A stretch of DNA of 64,000 bases, from positions 310,001 to 374,000 of the forward strand of contig WOFQ01000007.1 of assembly GCA_012184525.1 (NCBI GenBank), written 5' to 3'. The notes under the pieces were generated by a model that ran no database searches, was not told the origin of the DNA, and worked only from the letters and a program-made list of their open reading frames with translations. Origin of the DNA: Xenoacremonium recifei (Eukaryota > Ascomycota > Sordariomycetes > Hypocreales > Nectriaceae). Position 1 is the stretch's first letter. Every line of letters begins with the position of its first letter. Below, piece by piece: positions 1-11,134 of this stretch. The translations under genes and the position numbers were made by a program.

Positions 1-1041
1 TGAAAGTCCTCAACCCCATGGCCGGGGACTCACTCCCATTTTCTTCTTCTTTTCATCTCACTGGCAGGCTCTCATACCCGTCCTCTGATCGCCTCTACTA
101 TCGCTTCTGACGCCTTTCGCGCGCGCGGGTGGTGGTTGTGATGGTCGACCTCCGGTAGCGACTTGCGTGGTACCTCCGCCCTCGCGACGCCAAAACCTGG
201 GCCTGTCCCCTCCACCACCGCCTCATCCCCCATGTTCGTCCGCCTCGCCGTGTCGTCCCCTCACTCCACGTGGAGACTAGGCAGTTCTTCCTGCAAGGCT
301 CACGCCAGTTTTTCAACGAGGCGACTCTTCAGCTGGTTCATTTAAAAGGGGCCCAAGGGCCTCGAGAAACCGCTCAGCAGTTCTACTAACTCTTGACTTC
401 TCTTCAATTCTTTGGACCAATGGCTCGGGACCAACTTTCATCAGTACATCGTCATTCATTTATCGTCAAAACAAACCCGGCCACCCGCTCGTCAAGTACA
501 CGAGAAAGGTGGCCAGAAACCCTTGCTATGCTTATTCGAACAACTCCAGCCAAAGAAACAGAAGAAACACGGCACGCCCCGAGAAGGAGAATAAGCAAGT
601 GCCCTTGCCGATGCACAGAAACATGCCCTGCCTGCCTACCCGCCCGCCATTCTAGCCAGTGCTGAGACCACCCAGGCCATTATTGCCCATGTTTGTCATC
701 ACATATGCCTCTGAAGCAGGATTCCCTTCCGAGATGATGGCCGTGAGAGAGTCTGCTCATAGGTTGAGAGATCTTGAAAGTCGTGAGCTCGTGAGAGAGG
801 AAGTTTATATATGTTAACCCCATACCCGCCGCCATACCATCGCAATTTCGGCTTCTTTATTTCGTCTTCAATCATTGATTGGTGTCTTACTCGACTCCAA
901 CCTACGCAAGTCCTGCCCCGAGCCCCCGGAAGGATGAAACATGGGACGCCAACCGCTGGGTGCCAGCCTGTGGCAACCGCCCAGAGACAACCAAACGAGC
1001 GTTTGATTGTCGCAATCCGTTGAAAGAACCGATACACTGGC
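1..1041. other. Left-edge intergenic sequence, no gene supported
   Basis: No reading frame here has recognisable protein motifs or a convincing splice structure. The stretch lies 3' of the ARL8-like gene, so its right part probably holds that gene's 3' UTR. A gene entering from the left cannot be excluded for the first few hundred bases, but nothing in them supports one. Confidence 0.5.
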
Positions 1042-1930
1042 TTATGCCCGGGTTGCCCACTTCATTAGGAATTCCACCACGGCGTCAAGGTTTGTCTCTT
1101 CTTTCGCACTGATGCCATAGCAGCAGACCTCACGGCCTTGTATGCTCTTCAGATCGAGCTCGTCGATTAGTTCGTCGACGGTGAGCTTCTCTTCGAGATC
1201 GGACTTATTCCCTAAAACGAGGAGGGGAATCCCGGCCAGCGACTTGTGTCGCATGAGGTCGTGAAGCTCTTCCTTGGCTTGGGGAATCAGAGGAATATCG
1301 GCCACGTCGACGATGAAGACAATGGCGCTCACGCCTCTACAGTACCTCTCCCACATGGTCCGAAACCGAGGCTGGCCACCAATGTCCCAGCACTTGAGTG
1401 TCACATGGCCTCGTTGTACACGCTTCATATTAAACCCGACAGTCGGAATCGAGCTACACAAGATCTGGAGTCAGCCGATGCGTCTGTGCCCAACCAGGGT
1501 GTCCAACGGCTCCGTCCTCTGACGATACGAAAGGGATAATGATGGGAAGCGCTTACTCAAGAGTGAACTCTCCTCCCTGCGAAACACGACACGGTCAGCA
1601 AGCTATGAGGGCGCAAACAGAAAGCGACACAATGCGACACTGGGAAAACTCACTGCCAGAACTCGCAGTAACGAGGTCTTGCCAGCATTTTGCAAACCGA
1701 CCATAGTGACCTCCATTTCCATGGCCCTAAGGGTCCCGCCATCAGTATGGACTACACGACAGAAGCTTGGATAGCTTGAACGACGACGGCCCATAGCAGG
1801 GAACATGTGCGGGCAGCTGTCGAAAGCAACCCCAACAGACCCCACGACCGGCCGACGGCGAGGCTACGAGCTCGACTCACCAAAACATCCGCAACAGCCA
1901 ATCGTAAAACTTCCGAAACATCCCAGCCAT
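1042..1930 (-). CDS. ARL8: ARL8-like small GTPase (Arf family)
   Basis: Small Arf-family GTPase. In animals Arl8 sits on lysosomes and drives their transport and fusion; a vacuolar or late-endosomal role in fungi is inferred. Exons on the minus strand are 1930-1881, 1726-1654, 1576-1557 and 1453-1042, giving 184 residues, close to the usual 186. Visible motifs are the P-loop GLQNAGKTS, the switch II segment WDIGGQPRFR, and the guanine-specificity motif NKSD. The N-terminus MAGMFRKFYDWLLRMFW is an amphipathic, aromatic helix typical of Arl8, which has no myristoylated Gly2. The first exon ends in TG before gtgagt, and the next starts GGCC after an ag, restoring Trp-Ala. Exon 3 is only 20 nt. 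A start at the internal Met4 is possible. ARL8 is preferred over other Arfs because of the MWERYCRG segment. Confidence 0.9.
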
Positions 1931-4900
1931 GTTTGCGGTCGAAAGTCGAAGCGACGGTCGAGTCGAGACGGGAATCGAGGACGAAACGAAGACGCAAGTC
2001 GTGTCGAATGAGGGGAAGGCTCGGCTGAGAACGACGGCCGGCAGGAATGGGCGGCGCGGGATATCTTTGTGGGATTATCTGGAGAGACGGTGAAAGATGT
2101 GTGGCGGGCGGGGTGCTTTAATAGAGTTGCAGGGGAGCTGTTGTCGGCGCTCAGACGCAGGGACGGGCTGCAGAGAAAAAGCGGCGTGTATGACGGTGCC
2201 AGCCGACGAGTAACATCTGCGACTGGGTGAGCTGTGCGCGCGCCAGCGTCTCCGACGGAGGGTGTCGAGGAGGCGATGGGAGGTGAGCTGAGAGCGAGCG
2301 AGCCAGAGGGAGGGAGGGCGTGGGAGAGAAGACAAGAGGCAAAGAGGCTCGTGGTGCAACGATGGAGGAGCAGCAGATTGGCACGAGGTGACGCCTGGGC
2401 GGAGGCACAAGAGAGAGCCCCACCTGGGACGAGATGATGGCCGAGACAGCGGACGGGACGGGGGACCGCAACGGGCGCCGGCGGGGGAACGAGGCGGTTC
2501 CTGGCGGGCGAAAGAAGCGTTTGCGGCGACAGCCCAGAGCCGGCAGAGGAGAGCAGCGAGCGAAGCCCACGGAATTCCCGAATCACGAAGACAGCAGAAG
2601 GGCTGGCCTTGTGTACGGACTGCCAGGCAATAGGCAGGTAAGTGAGGTTATGTGGGATGGGGGATGCGGATGGTGGTGGTGGTGGATGGGTATTGTCGCA
2701 AGCCCGTGGTCGGGGATGGCGATGAGCAAGGATGGGCTTTTGGAGGTGGGTAATAAGTCAGGTCGGTAGGTTGAAATTTAGCTGCCAGCTTGAGTCTGGA
2801 GTACGTCCAGGGCTCTTCAGGCGGGCAGGGCTGGGCTGGACTCTCAGGTAGCCTGTAAGCGACGAGAAGAGCTTCCCCAGCAGACAAGGAGGGGGTACCT
2901 TGCTTGAGTCTGGATGGGAGGGGATGATCGAATTTTGCTTTCTTTTTTTGGTCTCGATTTCTGGGACAGCAGCCAGGGTTGGTTGATTTGATAACGGCGA
3001 AGCGAGGCCTCGTGCGGTGCAGTGCAGTGCAAAACAAGCAAGGTGCAAGGTTCTGTAAGGTTCAAGGTCCTGTAGCTCCCCCTGGTACCTTAGGTACATC
3101 CAGTACTGTGATCCGTTGTGCACGTTAGGCTGGCCGGTCTGGGGTACTTCAGGCAACCTCAACAAGCCAGGTACCTTTCGTAGCCGGTGTGGTGACTCGA
3201 GGAGTTGTGTGTCTGTGTCGGATAGCCGTCAGTCAATCAATCACCTGGAGCAGTCGTCCAGGTCGGGGTCCTAATAGAAGCTGTAGCGAATAGCGACGGC
3301 TAAGCGCTGAGGCGTCTCATTCGTGTGCCGGGATAACTTGTTGAGTTGATCAAGACAGCTAAAGAGCGGATCATCGACCGGGGGCTGCTTGTCGATTTGT
3401 TAATTTTGCCGATATTTTTCTCTGGTAGTCCCCCTCACACGCAGGTGTCAAGGTCCAGAGCCCTGTCAAGTGTCAAGGTCGACAAGGTGCTGAAGGCGGC
3501 TAGAGAGACGGGACCAGCAGGGGCCTCCAAGACGACGGGACGTGAGATGATGGCGCCTAGCGAGAACCAGGGCGAAGCGGCTGGGCGGCAACGAGCTGCT
3601 GCTGCTGCTGTTCTTGCGGGGGATAGGAGGGGATGGGATGAAAGATGAGATGCAGAGAATCTGGGGAAAATGGAGAATGAGGTGTTGGAGGAAGCAGAAG
3701 CCAGATGGTGAGAGGAGCCGGAGTCGAAGTTCAAGGTCGGTCAGGTAGGAGCGCAGGTTGAGGCGAGGTCAGGTAAGAAGAGTCGAGTGAGGTTTAGGCC
3801 AGGTCGCGTAAGGCAGCCAGGGCAGGGCAGGGCAAGGCAAGGCAGGGCAGCTCCAAGCGTCTTAATACATGGATGGATGGATGGATGGGACGGAGAGCCC
3901 TTTTCCTGCAACTCGTTGGCACAGTCGACAAGCTCCGTTTGGCACCTGGTGCCGGGCAGGCTTAGTCATTACTTAGCACTGCAGAGGAGGTAAGTTGAGG
4001 GGATAATCGAGTCAGTTGGGTGCATGGACGGGATGGGATGTACGTGTGAGTGGTTGAGGCCGGTTCGGTTCATGTCTGACACGGCTGCACAGGGGCTTTT
4101 ATACGTGGACGCGGGCAGCAGCAACAACATCACAACGACCAGCGAGTTGACTTGCCTCGAGGCTCCCGTTCTCAACAGCAAACAGCGTGCGAATCCCGCG
4201 TGAGACGGGTTCGGGTTCGCCATGGGGCACCTGCGCGGGCCGTCAAAACCGGCCGCCGTCCGTTGGCTGAGAGGCGCCCAGGACAGGCTCCGGATACGGT
4301 CCCAAAGGTCAGATCAGGCCCGGGTCTGCGACCCAGCAGTGCCGTGATTGACTGAGTGCTGCTAGGGGACCGTTGGGCTGCAAGAAGCAAAAAAGTAAGG
4401 TGAAGTGGGAGTGCGTGCGTGCGTGCCATCCCGGGTCGTGCGAGTCGGCTCGCGTGGTTGGTGGAGGGGAGGAAGATGGCTTGCAGCTATTTCCCTCTCG
4501 CGCTGCTCTTGGGTTCCGGGATGGTGTTTGGGTTGGGTTGCTAGATCTGTTCCACGGAGCGAGGCACCAGGGGAGCGAGGCCAGAGCCAGACCATCATGG
4601 ACCAGAACAGCGGGCGTAAGAGAGCCGGAGCCCTGGCGATGATGCCCAGCTTGAGCAGCCAGACGGTCCCTCCCATGCCACCCATTGGGCACGTCGCATT
4701 GGATTGGGTCCTGGTCCTGGACCTGGTCCTGCCTGGCCCCCAAAGCGTGCGGCGCTGCTGCAGATGAACATCCATCCATCCATCGCTGCTGTCATGGGCT
4801 GGGCCTGGCCACTATGGTGAGGGCGGCTCATCGCCAATCCCCGACGAGAGCCCTCGACCGCGAAAACATCTCGCGACAGCCCCCGGGCTCGAGGACGGCC

Positions 4901-5771
4901 GCGACCCGGTTGAGTCCTGTCTGGTCTGTCAGCGATGCCCGATCCAAGCTGCTGCACGCCGCCATGCAACCTCTCCAGCCCAACCCCATCCCAAGTCTGC
5001 CAGTCCGCGCCAGAGCATCATCGTCGACGACAGGATCTCGCTCTCCCGTCTGCCACCCTCCGCCGGCACACATGAAACTTGGTCCCGCGGTGACGGAGCA
5101 TCGCGATCCGCAAGAGTGACGCCATGTTAATTCATCTATTCATGTCCATGACCGGGCAGTCTCTCATCGTCTCTCACCCCCTCCCCTCCCTCCCCTCCCC
5201 ATCCGTCCCTCCGCCCTTGTCATGCACGCATGCATAAGGTGAGCCCTTCTTTTTCTGCCGCTGCCGTGCAACATGGTCGATACAGCGGCCGGCTTCTCGA
5301 TTTGCTCGCGCGCAGCCACGCTTTGGCGAGGTGTGACTTTGGATGCCACTCTGGAGGGGCTGTCCGTCTTCGGTGGGACTGCGGTGATTGATTGGTCGCC
5401 CCGAGGAGGCCCGCCCCCGCACTTATCGATAAGCTAGCCGTGGGGCTCATGTGACCTGCGCGTGCTTAACGGGCAATTTTTTTTTCTGCTGATACCGGAG
5501 CAGTGGTTGGAAATTTTTGGCGGCGCCGGGATAGCATCACTTTTTTATGTGTCTGCGACTACAGCTTTGAGAGCGGGCAGTAGCAAGCCGGAACGCAACT
5601 GCTGGTTTCTCTTCACATTTTATTGCTGGCACAGGCACACAAGTTCGTTATTCAACGGTTTCTCAGTTCAATGGTTCAGCTTTAGCTGTCCTTTCCGCCG
5701 AATACTCCTGCGATCCTCGGCGTGTAGACCATATCTCGACTTCATCCTGCACCACCACACGAGCTCTCATC
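1931..5771. other. Long intergenic region between divergent ARL8 and RPA2
   Basis: About 3.8 kb with no convincing gene on either strand; the reading frames are low-complexity and lack family motifs. It must carry the promoters and 5' UTRs of the two divergently transcribed neighbours. It holds short simple repeats: GGGCA/GGCAA units near 3815-3855, GGAT units near 3868-3890, GTGC units near 4411-4428 and CATC units near 4768-4785. Several AGGTACCT-like words occur between 2870 and 3180. I see no intact mobile element. Confidence 0.55.
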
Positions 5772-8700
5772 ATGGCGCCCTCGGCCACCAACACCGAGTG
5801 GGACCATGAATACCACACCTTGCGCCGCGAGAACCTCTTCCGCAACCCTCCTAAAGACCACACCGCGTATCCTGCGCTCCAATTAGCGGTCGACCCTCAT
5901 ATCGAGTCTTTCAATGGGCTGTTCCGCGACGATGGCCGACCGGGACTTGTGGCGCACGGCCTGGCCGACATTGGCACCAAAGTCTACCTCGATGGTGATG
6001 AGCGTGCGGGCACCGAGGGCAAGAATCGTCTGAGCATCCGCTACAAGGATGTGATGTTACAGCGTCCCCAGGTGCCCCCGTCGAACAAGATGGCAAGGAA
6101 TCGTGAAGTGCTGCCCGCTGAGTGTAGGGAGCGCCATGTCACCTACAGGGGAAAGTTGTCGGCGACCTTTGAATACCGCATTAACGGTGGTGACCCCGTG
6201 GAGTTTGTCCGCGAGCTGGGACAGGTGCCCATCATGATCAAGGTAGGAAAAGGCACAGTCAGAGGAGATTTGGTGTTAACGGCAGAATTTTTAGTCGAAC
6301 CGATGTCACTTGGAAGGCAACTCACCTGCACAGTTGGTTAAGCGGAAAGAGGAGTCAGAAGAACTGGGAGGATACTTCATCGTCAACGGCATCGAGAAAA
6401 TTATTCGACTACTGCAGCTGAACAAGCGAAACTTCCCCATGGCTATCAACCGACCGAGTTTCCAGAACCGTGGCCCTGGATACACACCCTACGGTATCAT
6501 CCTGCGATCGGTGCGTCCGGACGAGACCTCACAGACCAATGTCCTGCACTACCTCAACGACGGCAACATGACCTTCCGATTCTCGTGGCGAAAGAACGAG
6601 TATCTAGTGCCTGTCATGATGATTCTGAAGGCTCTAGTCGAGACCAACGATGGCGAAATCTTCGAGGGGCTCGTCGGCCCAGCAGGTTCCAAGTCGACGG
6701 AGAACACATTCCTTACGGATCGTATCGAGCTGCTGCTGCGGACGTACAAGTCTTACAAGCTGTACAGCAAATCCGAGACCAGGGCGTTCCTGGGTGAGAA
6801 GTTCCGGGTCGTGTTGGGCGTGCCAGATACCATGTCCAATTACGACGTGGGTACTGAGTTCTTGCGCCGCATTGTGCTGGTCCATCTCGGAAATGTCGAT
6901 GTGACGGAGGAGCAGGATTACGAAAAGTTCAAGATGGTTCTGTTCATGATTCGCAAGCTCTATGCGCTTGTGGCGGGCGAGTGTGCCGTCGACAACCCTG
7001 ATGCCATCCAGAACCAGGAGATTCTCCTTGGTGGCTTCCTGTATGGCCAAATTCTCAAGGAGAGACTCGACGAGTTTCTCGCCGTCAATGTGCGAGCGTC
7101 GCTGCGAGATTACTTCCGGAGGTACCCTACCGTTCCCTTTACCTCGGAGGACTTCCGCAAGGACTTCCCCAATACTATTTTCCGGAAAGCAAACGAGAAC
7201 CTGGGAAATGCGCTTGAGTACTTCTTGTCAACGGGTAACCTGCAGAGCCCTTCAGGTCTCGACTTGCAGCAGACTGCTGGATTTACTGTTGTTGCAGAGA
7301 AGCTCAACTTCCTTCGATTCATCAGCCATTTCCGCATGGTGCATCGAGGTGCCTTCTTCGCCCAACTCAAGACTACGACAGTACGAAAGCTTCTTCCCGA
7401 GTCATGGGGTTTCATGTGTCCTGTCCACACTCCCGATGGAGCGCCTTGCGGTCTGCTTAACCACTTGGCGCACAAGTGCAAGATCATGACGGACTCCATC
7501 GACGTCTCTCACATCCCAGCTCTTGCAGCGGAGTTGGGTATCGTTCCCGCGTCGTCTGCCTCCACCGAGGAGAGCGTCGTAGTGATGCTTGACGGTCGCA
7601 TTTTGGGCTTCTGCACGCCTCAAGAGGCTGTGCGCATCAGCGACTGCTTCCGCTACTGGAAGGTTGAGGGCTCCCACGGTGTGCCGGTGCAGCTCGAGAT
7701 CGGGTACGTGCCGCCGTCTTCGGGCGGATCGTATCCTGGTATCTACATGACGTCCACGCCGGCTCGCATGGTGCGACCTGTCAAGTATCTGCCCCTGCAA
7801 AAAGAGGACTGGGTCGGCCCGTACGAGCAGCCATACATGACCATCGCCGTGGTGCCGCAGGAGATCGAGTCGGGCCGGTCGACGCATGTCGAGTTTGACC
7901 CGACCAACATGCTCAGTATCCTCGCCAACATGACCCCCTTTTCCGATTTCAACCAGTCACCGCGAAACATGTACCAGTGTCAGATGGGTAAGCAAACGAT
8001 GGGAACGCCCGGAACAGCACTGCGCTACCGTACCGACAACAAGACGTATCGTCTGCAGACAGGCCAGACGCCCATCGTGCGCGCGCCTCTTCACAACGCC
8101 TACGGCTTCGACAACTTCCCCAACGGCACCAACGCGGTAGTCGCCGTTATTTCCTACACAGGCTACGACATGGACGACGCCATGATTCTGAACAAGAGCG
8201 CGCATGAGCGCGGCTTTGGACATGGTACCATTTACAAGACCAAGAAGATCAGCCTCAAGGACGATTCGCGCACCAAGGCCAGCCGCAGCGTGACCAAGGC
8301 TTTCGGCTTTGCGCCGCACAGCTACGTGAGTGCTCAGTACCAGGGCATGCTCGACGACGATGGATTGCCGCACGTTGGGCGGTTGATCCAGGAGGGCGAC
8401 GTCATCTGCGCCTGGCACACTGTCACGCAGGACTATAATGGCAAGCTGGTCAACCTCGACGGCATCACGCACTACGAGAAGTACAAGGACGGCGAGACGG
8501 GCTTCGTCGAGGAGGTCCGACTGATTGGTGCTGAGACGGGCAACGAGCCGCTGCAGACCATCTCCGTCAAGTTCCGCATCCCGCGATCGCCCATCATCGG
8601 TGACAAGTTCTCGTCGCGACACGGACAGAAGGGTGTCGCATCTCAGAAGTGGCCGACTGTCGACCTGCCCTTCAGCGAGTCAGGCATGCAGCCAGATATT

Positions 8701-9531
8701 ATCATCAACCCTCACGCTTTCCCATCGCGAATGACTATCGGCATGTTTATCGAGTCGCTGGCCGGCAAGTCTGGAGCCCTGCACGGCTTGGCACAGGACT
8801 CGACGCCCTTCAAGTTCGACGAGCAGAACACGGCGGCTGATTACTTCGGCCACCAGCTTCTCAAGGCCGGGTACAACTATCACGGCAACGAGCCCATGTA
8901 CTCGGGCATTACTGGTGAGGAGCTTGCGGCGGATATCTACATTGGTGTTGTTTACTACCAGCGTCTGCGACACATGGTCAACGACAAATACCAGGTGCGA
9001 ACAACAGGTCCTGTGGTGCCGACGACGGGCCAGCCCATCAAGGGCCGAAAGCGTGGTGGTGGTATCCGTGTCGGAGAGATGGAGCGTGATGCGTTGTTGG
9101 CACACGGCACAGCCTTCTTGCTCCAGGACCGACTGCTCAACTGCTCTGACTACGCGAAATCGTGGATTTGCCGACGCTGCGGCTCGTTCCTGTCAGTGCA
9201 ACCGACAGTGTCGCAGTTCGCACCGGGCACGAAGCGGGCGCCGAGCATTGTGCGGTGCCGCAACTGTGCAATCCGCATTGACGACACCGAGGGTGTGGAC
9301 CTGACGGAGATCCAGGGCGAAATCTGGGAAGACGGCCAGGGTCACCAGTGGGTGGGCGGCGACGAGACAACTATGGTTGTGGTGCCCGGTGCGCTCAAGT
9401 TCCTGGATGTTGAACTGGCGGCCATGGGTGTCAAACTGAAATACCGGGTGGGCAAAGCAGACGAGCCGCGAAAGGGGCCGATGCGGCCAATGAAGCCGAT
9501 GGCATTGAATGGCGTTACGGTTGGAAAATAA
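5772..9531 (+). CDS. RPA2: DNA-directed RNA polymerase I subunit RPA2 (RPA135)
   Basis: Second-largest subunit of nucleolar RNA polymerase I, which makes the large rRNA precursor. Exons 5772-6242 and 6295-9531 encode 1235 residues, near the length of yeast Rpa135 (1203). The 52-nt intron (gtagga...ttttag) must be removed to restore the conserved junction MIKSNRCHLEGN. Visible landmarks are the fork/lobe block PESWGFMCPVHTPDGAPCG, the catalytic-side motif GYDMDDAMILNKS at about 780-792, and GDKFSSRHGQKGV at about 926-938. A C-terminal zinc-binding knuckle uses C1116, C1119, C1145 and C1148. The Pol I assignment (rather than Pol II RPB2 or Pol III) rests on overall sequence recognition, including the short N-terminus and the C-terminal zinc module, not on an alignment. 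Confidence 0.95.
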
Positions 9532-11134
9532 ATGGATATGGGTGCACTGCTTTGTTTGCATTTCTCGTCGGGACCCGTTTACCCTGCTATGTCGTCACAA
9601 GATGTTTTGTTTGCAGACACGTATCTAGGGGAAATGAGGATCTCAAAGGGGTTGGAGCGAGATATTTTTAGAGCCTTTCTTTCCTGTGGCGCAGGTGTAT
9701 ATTAGGAAAAGGCATTGATTTTCAGTGGAAAATACCAAAGATTATTCGAATAAGCTGTTCGTCTTGGATGGAGGAGATGAGCTCTCGTGTGAGAATATGC
9801 ATCCTCTCGTGTCGAAGATGTTTGTTTGTATGACGGTGTCCGGTGGTCGACTGGGAAACTTGGTGTGCTGAAGAGATGAATGTCGCACGCATAAGATGTC
9901 AATCACATTGTATGGTGATGTCTCTCGGCACTCGTTCTCCCATCGTCAACGTCACGCAGTTGCAGACTCAGGGGGGCACGTTGCGATACGAGCAGCAAGC
10001 TCTCACATCGTCTTGGCGACGATGAAAATGCCCAGCCGGCTCCGATTAGCCGGCTCCGACAGCGAAGCAAACGAAGGGTAGATGCAGGTACCCAGGGCGG
10101 GAATCGAGCGCCTCGCCGTAATACGAGGGCGGACGGGCGCGAGTCTGTGTGACTGCAGGATGCCGTGTGAGAGGGCGAGGAGATTCGTTGGAGAGCGCAG
10201 AAGTACCTAATCGGTCGCTGCAAGGTGTCGGTGCGGTGAGAGACAAAGCCTTGATACGGGATGTGGTGATGATGGAGGCGGGAGGTTTGGTGTTGGCGCA
10301 CTTGCACTTGCACCTGAACCTGCACCTTGCCTGCCGCATCGGGAGCCAGACGGGAGCAAAGGAAATTGACGTGAAGCCACGTCTTCAGGTGAGAGACGCA
10401 CCTTCCCTGTGCGCTCTCTGGAGGTACGTCAGCAAATTCGGGTCGGATCTTTCGTCCCGAATTAGAAGCCGAGGTGAAGTCATTCTCAGATTTCTTCAAG
10501 CGATTTTGCTTTTAACATGCGCGTCCCCCTCCCCCCTCTCGCATCTTCTCTTCCGGCAAACACTCTCTGCGGTGCCGGCAAGCGAGAGACCGATCAGAGC
10601 ACTTCGCCAAGGGAAGGAGAAACAGACCTAAAGGGGGGCTGGACGTCTTCGGTTCTTTCGGCTCGCACAAGGTCGTGGTGCCGTCGTGAGCTCTCGCTTT
10701 TTTCTCTCACTCTTGTTCGGCTGGCGGCAAACAATTCCTTCTTTCTCAACTCTGTCTTTTACTTTCTTCTTCTTGGAATTGGCCAAGCTCTCTCATTCTT
10801 CGAAACGACGACGGTCTTTGCGAGGAAGCGAAGATATCCCGGAGATCACGTCGACGACACTCTCATTCAGCACTCATTCACAACGATTTGACGGTGAATT
10901 TTTGCTCTCTCTAATATTTCTGAGTGGTCAGATCGACATTCACAGTCGAATCGGTCGGCCATTTTGCTGCTTGAGGGGAAGCACTCGGCTTGGACTCGAG
11001 GAAACGTTCACCATCACACGGAGAGAACAGCCTTGGCAGTCCGTCCTCCCCCTCACTCTCGCACTTCCTCCTTCACGAGGCACCACTACTTTCTCTACAA
11101 CAGTCTCGAAGATAGCAGCGGTGCTACACCAGCC
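9532..11134. other. Intergenic region, tyrosinase promoter/5' UTR side
   Basis: About 1.6 kb between the RPA2 stop and the tyrosinase start. The first few hundred bases are probably the RPA2 3' UTR. The 3' half is pyrimidine-rich (near 10490-10560 and 10690-10800), as in many fungal promoters and leaders. A short run of GCACTTGCACCTG-like units lies near 10298-10330. No gene is supported. Confidence 0.5.

Noticed and set aside
98..1037. Short open frames on both strands at the left edge
   Set aside because: They are Arg/Ser/Pro-rich frames without motifs, no splice joins improve them, and both strands are equally open.
1864..2586. 240-codon minus-strand frame upstream of ARL8
   Set aside because: Low-complexity Ser/Pro/Arg composition in GC-rich leader DNA. 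It overlaps the true first exon of ARL8 in that exon's own frame and makes no sense upstream of it.
7957..8622. Long antisense frame inside RPA2
   Set aside because: Shadow of a GC-rich conserved coding region; no motifs.
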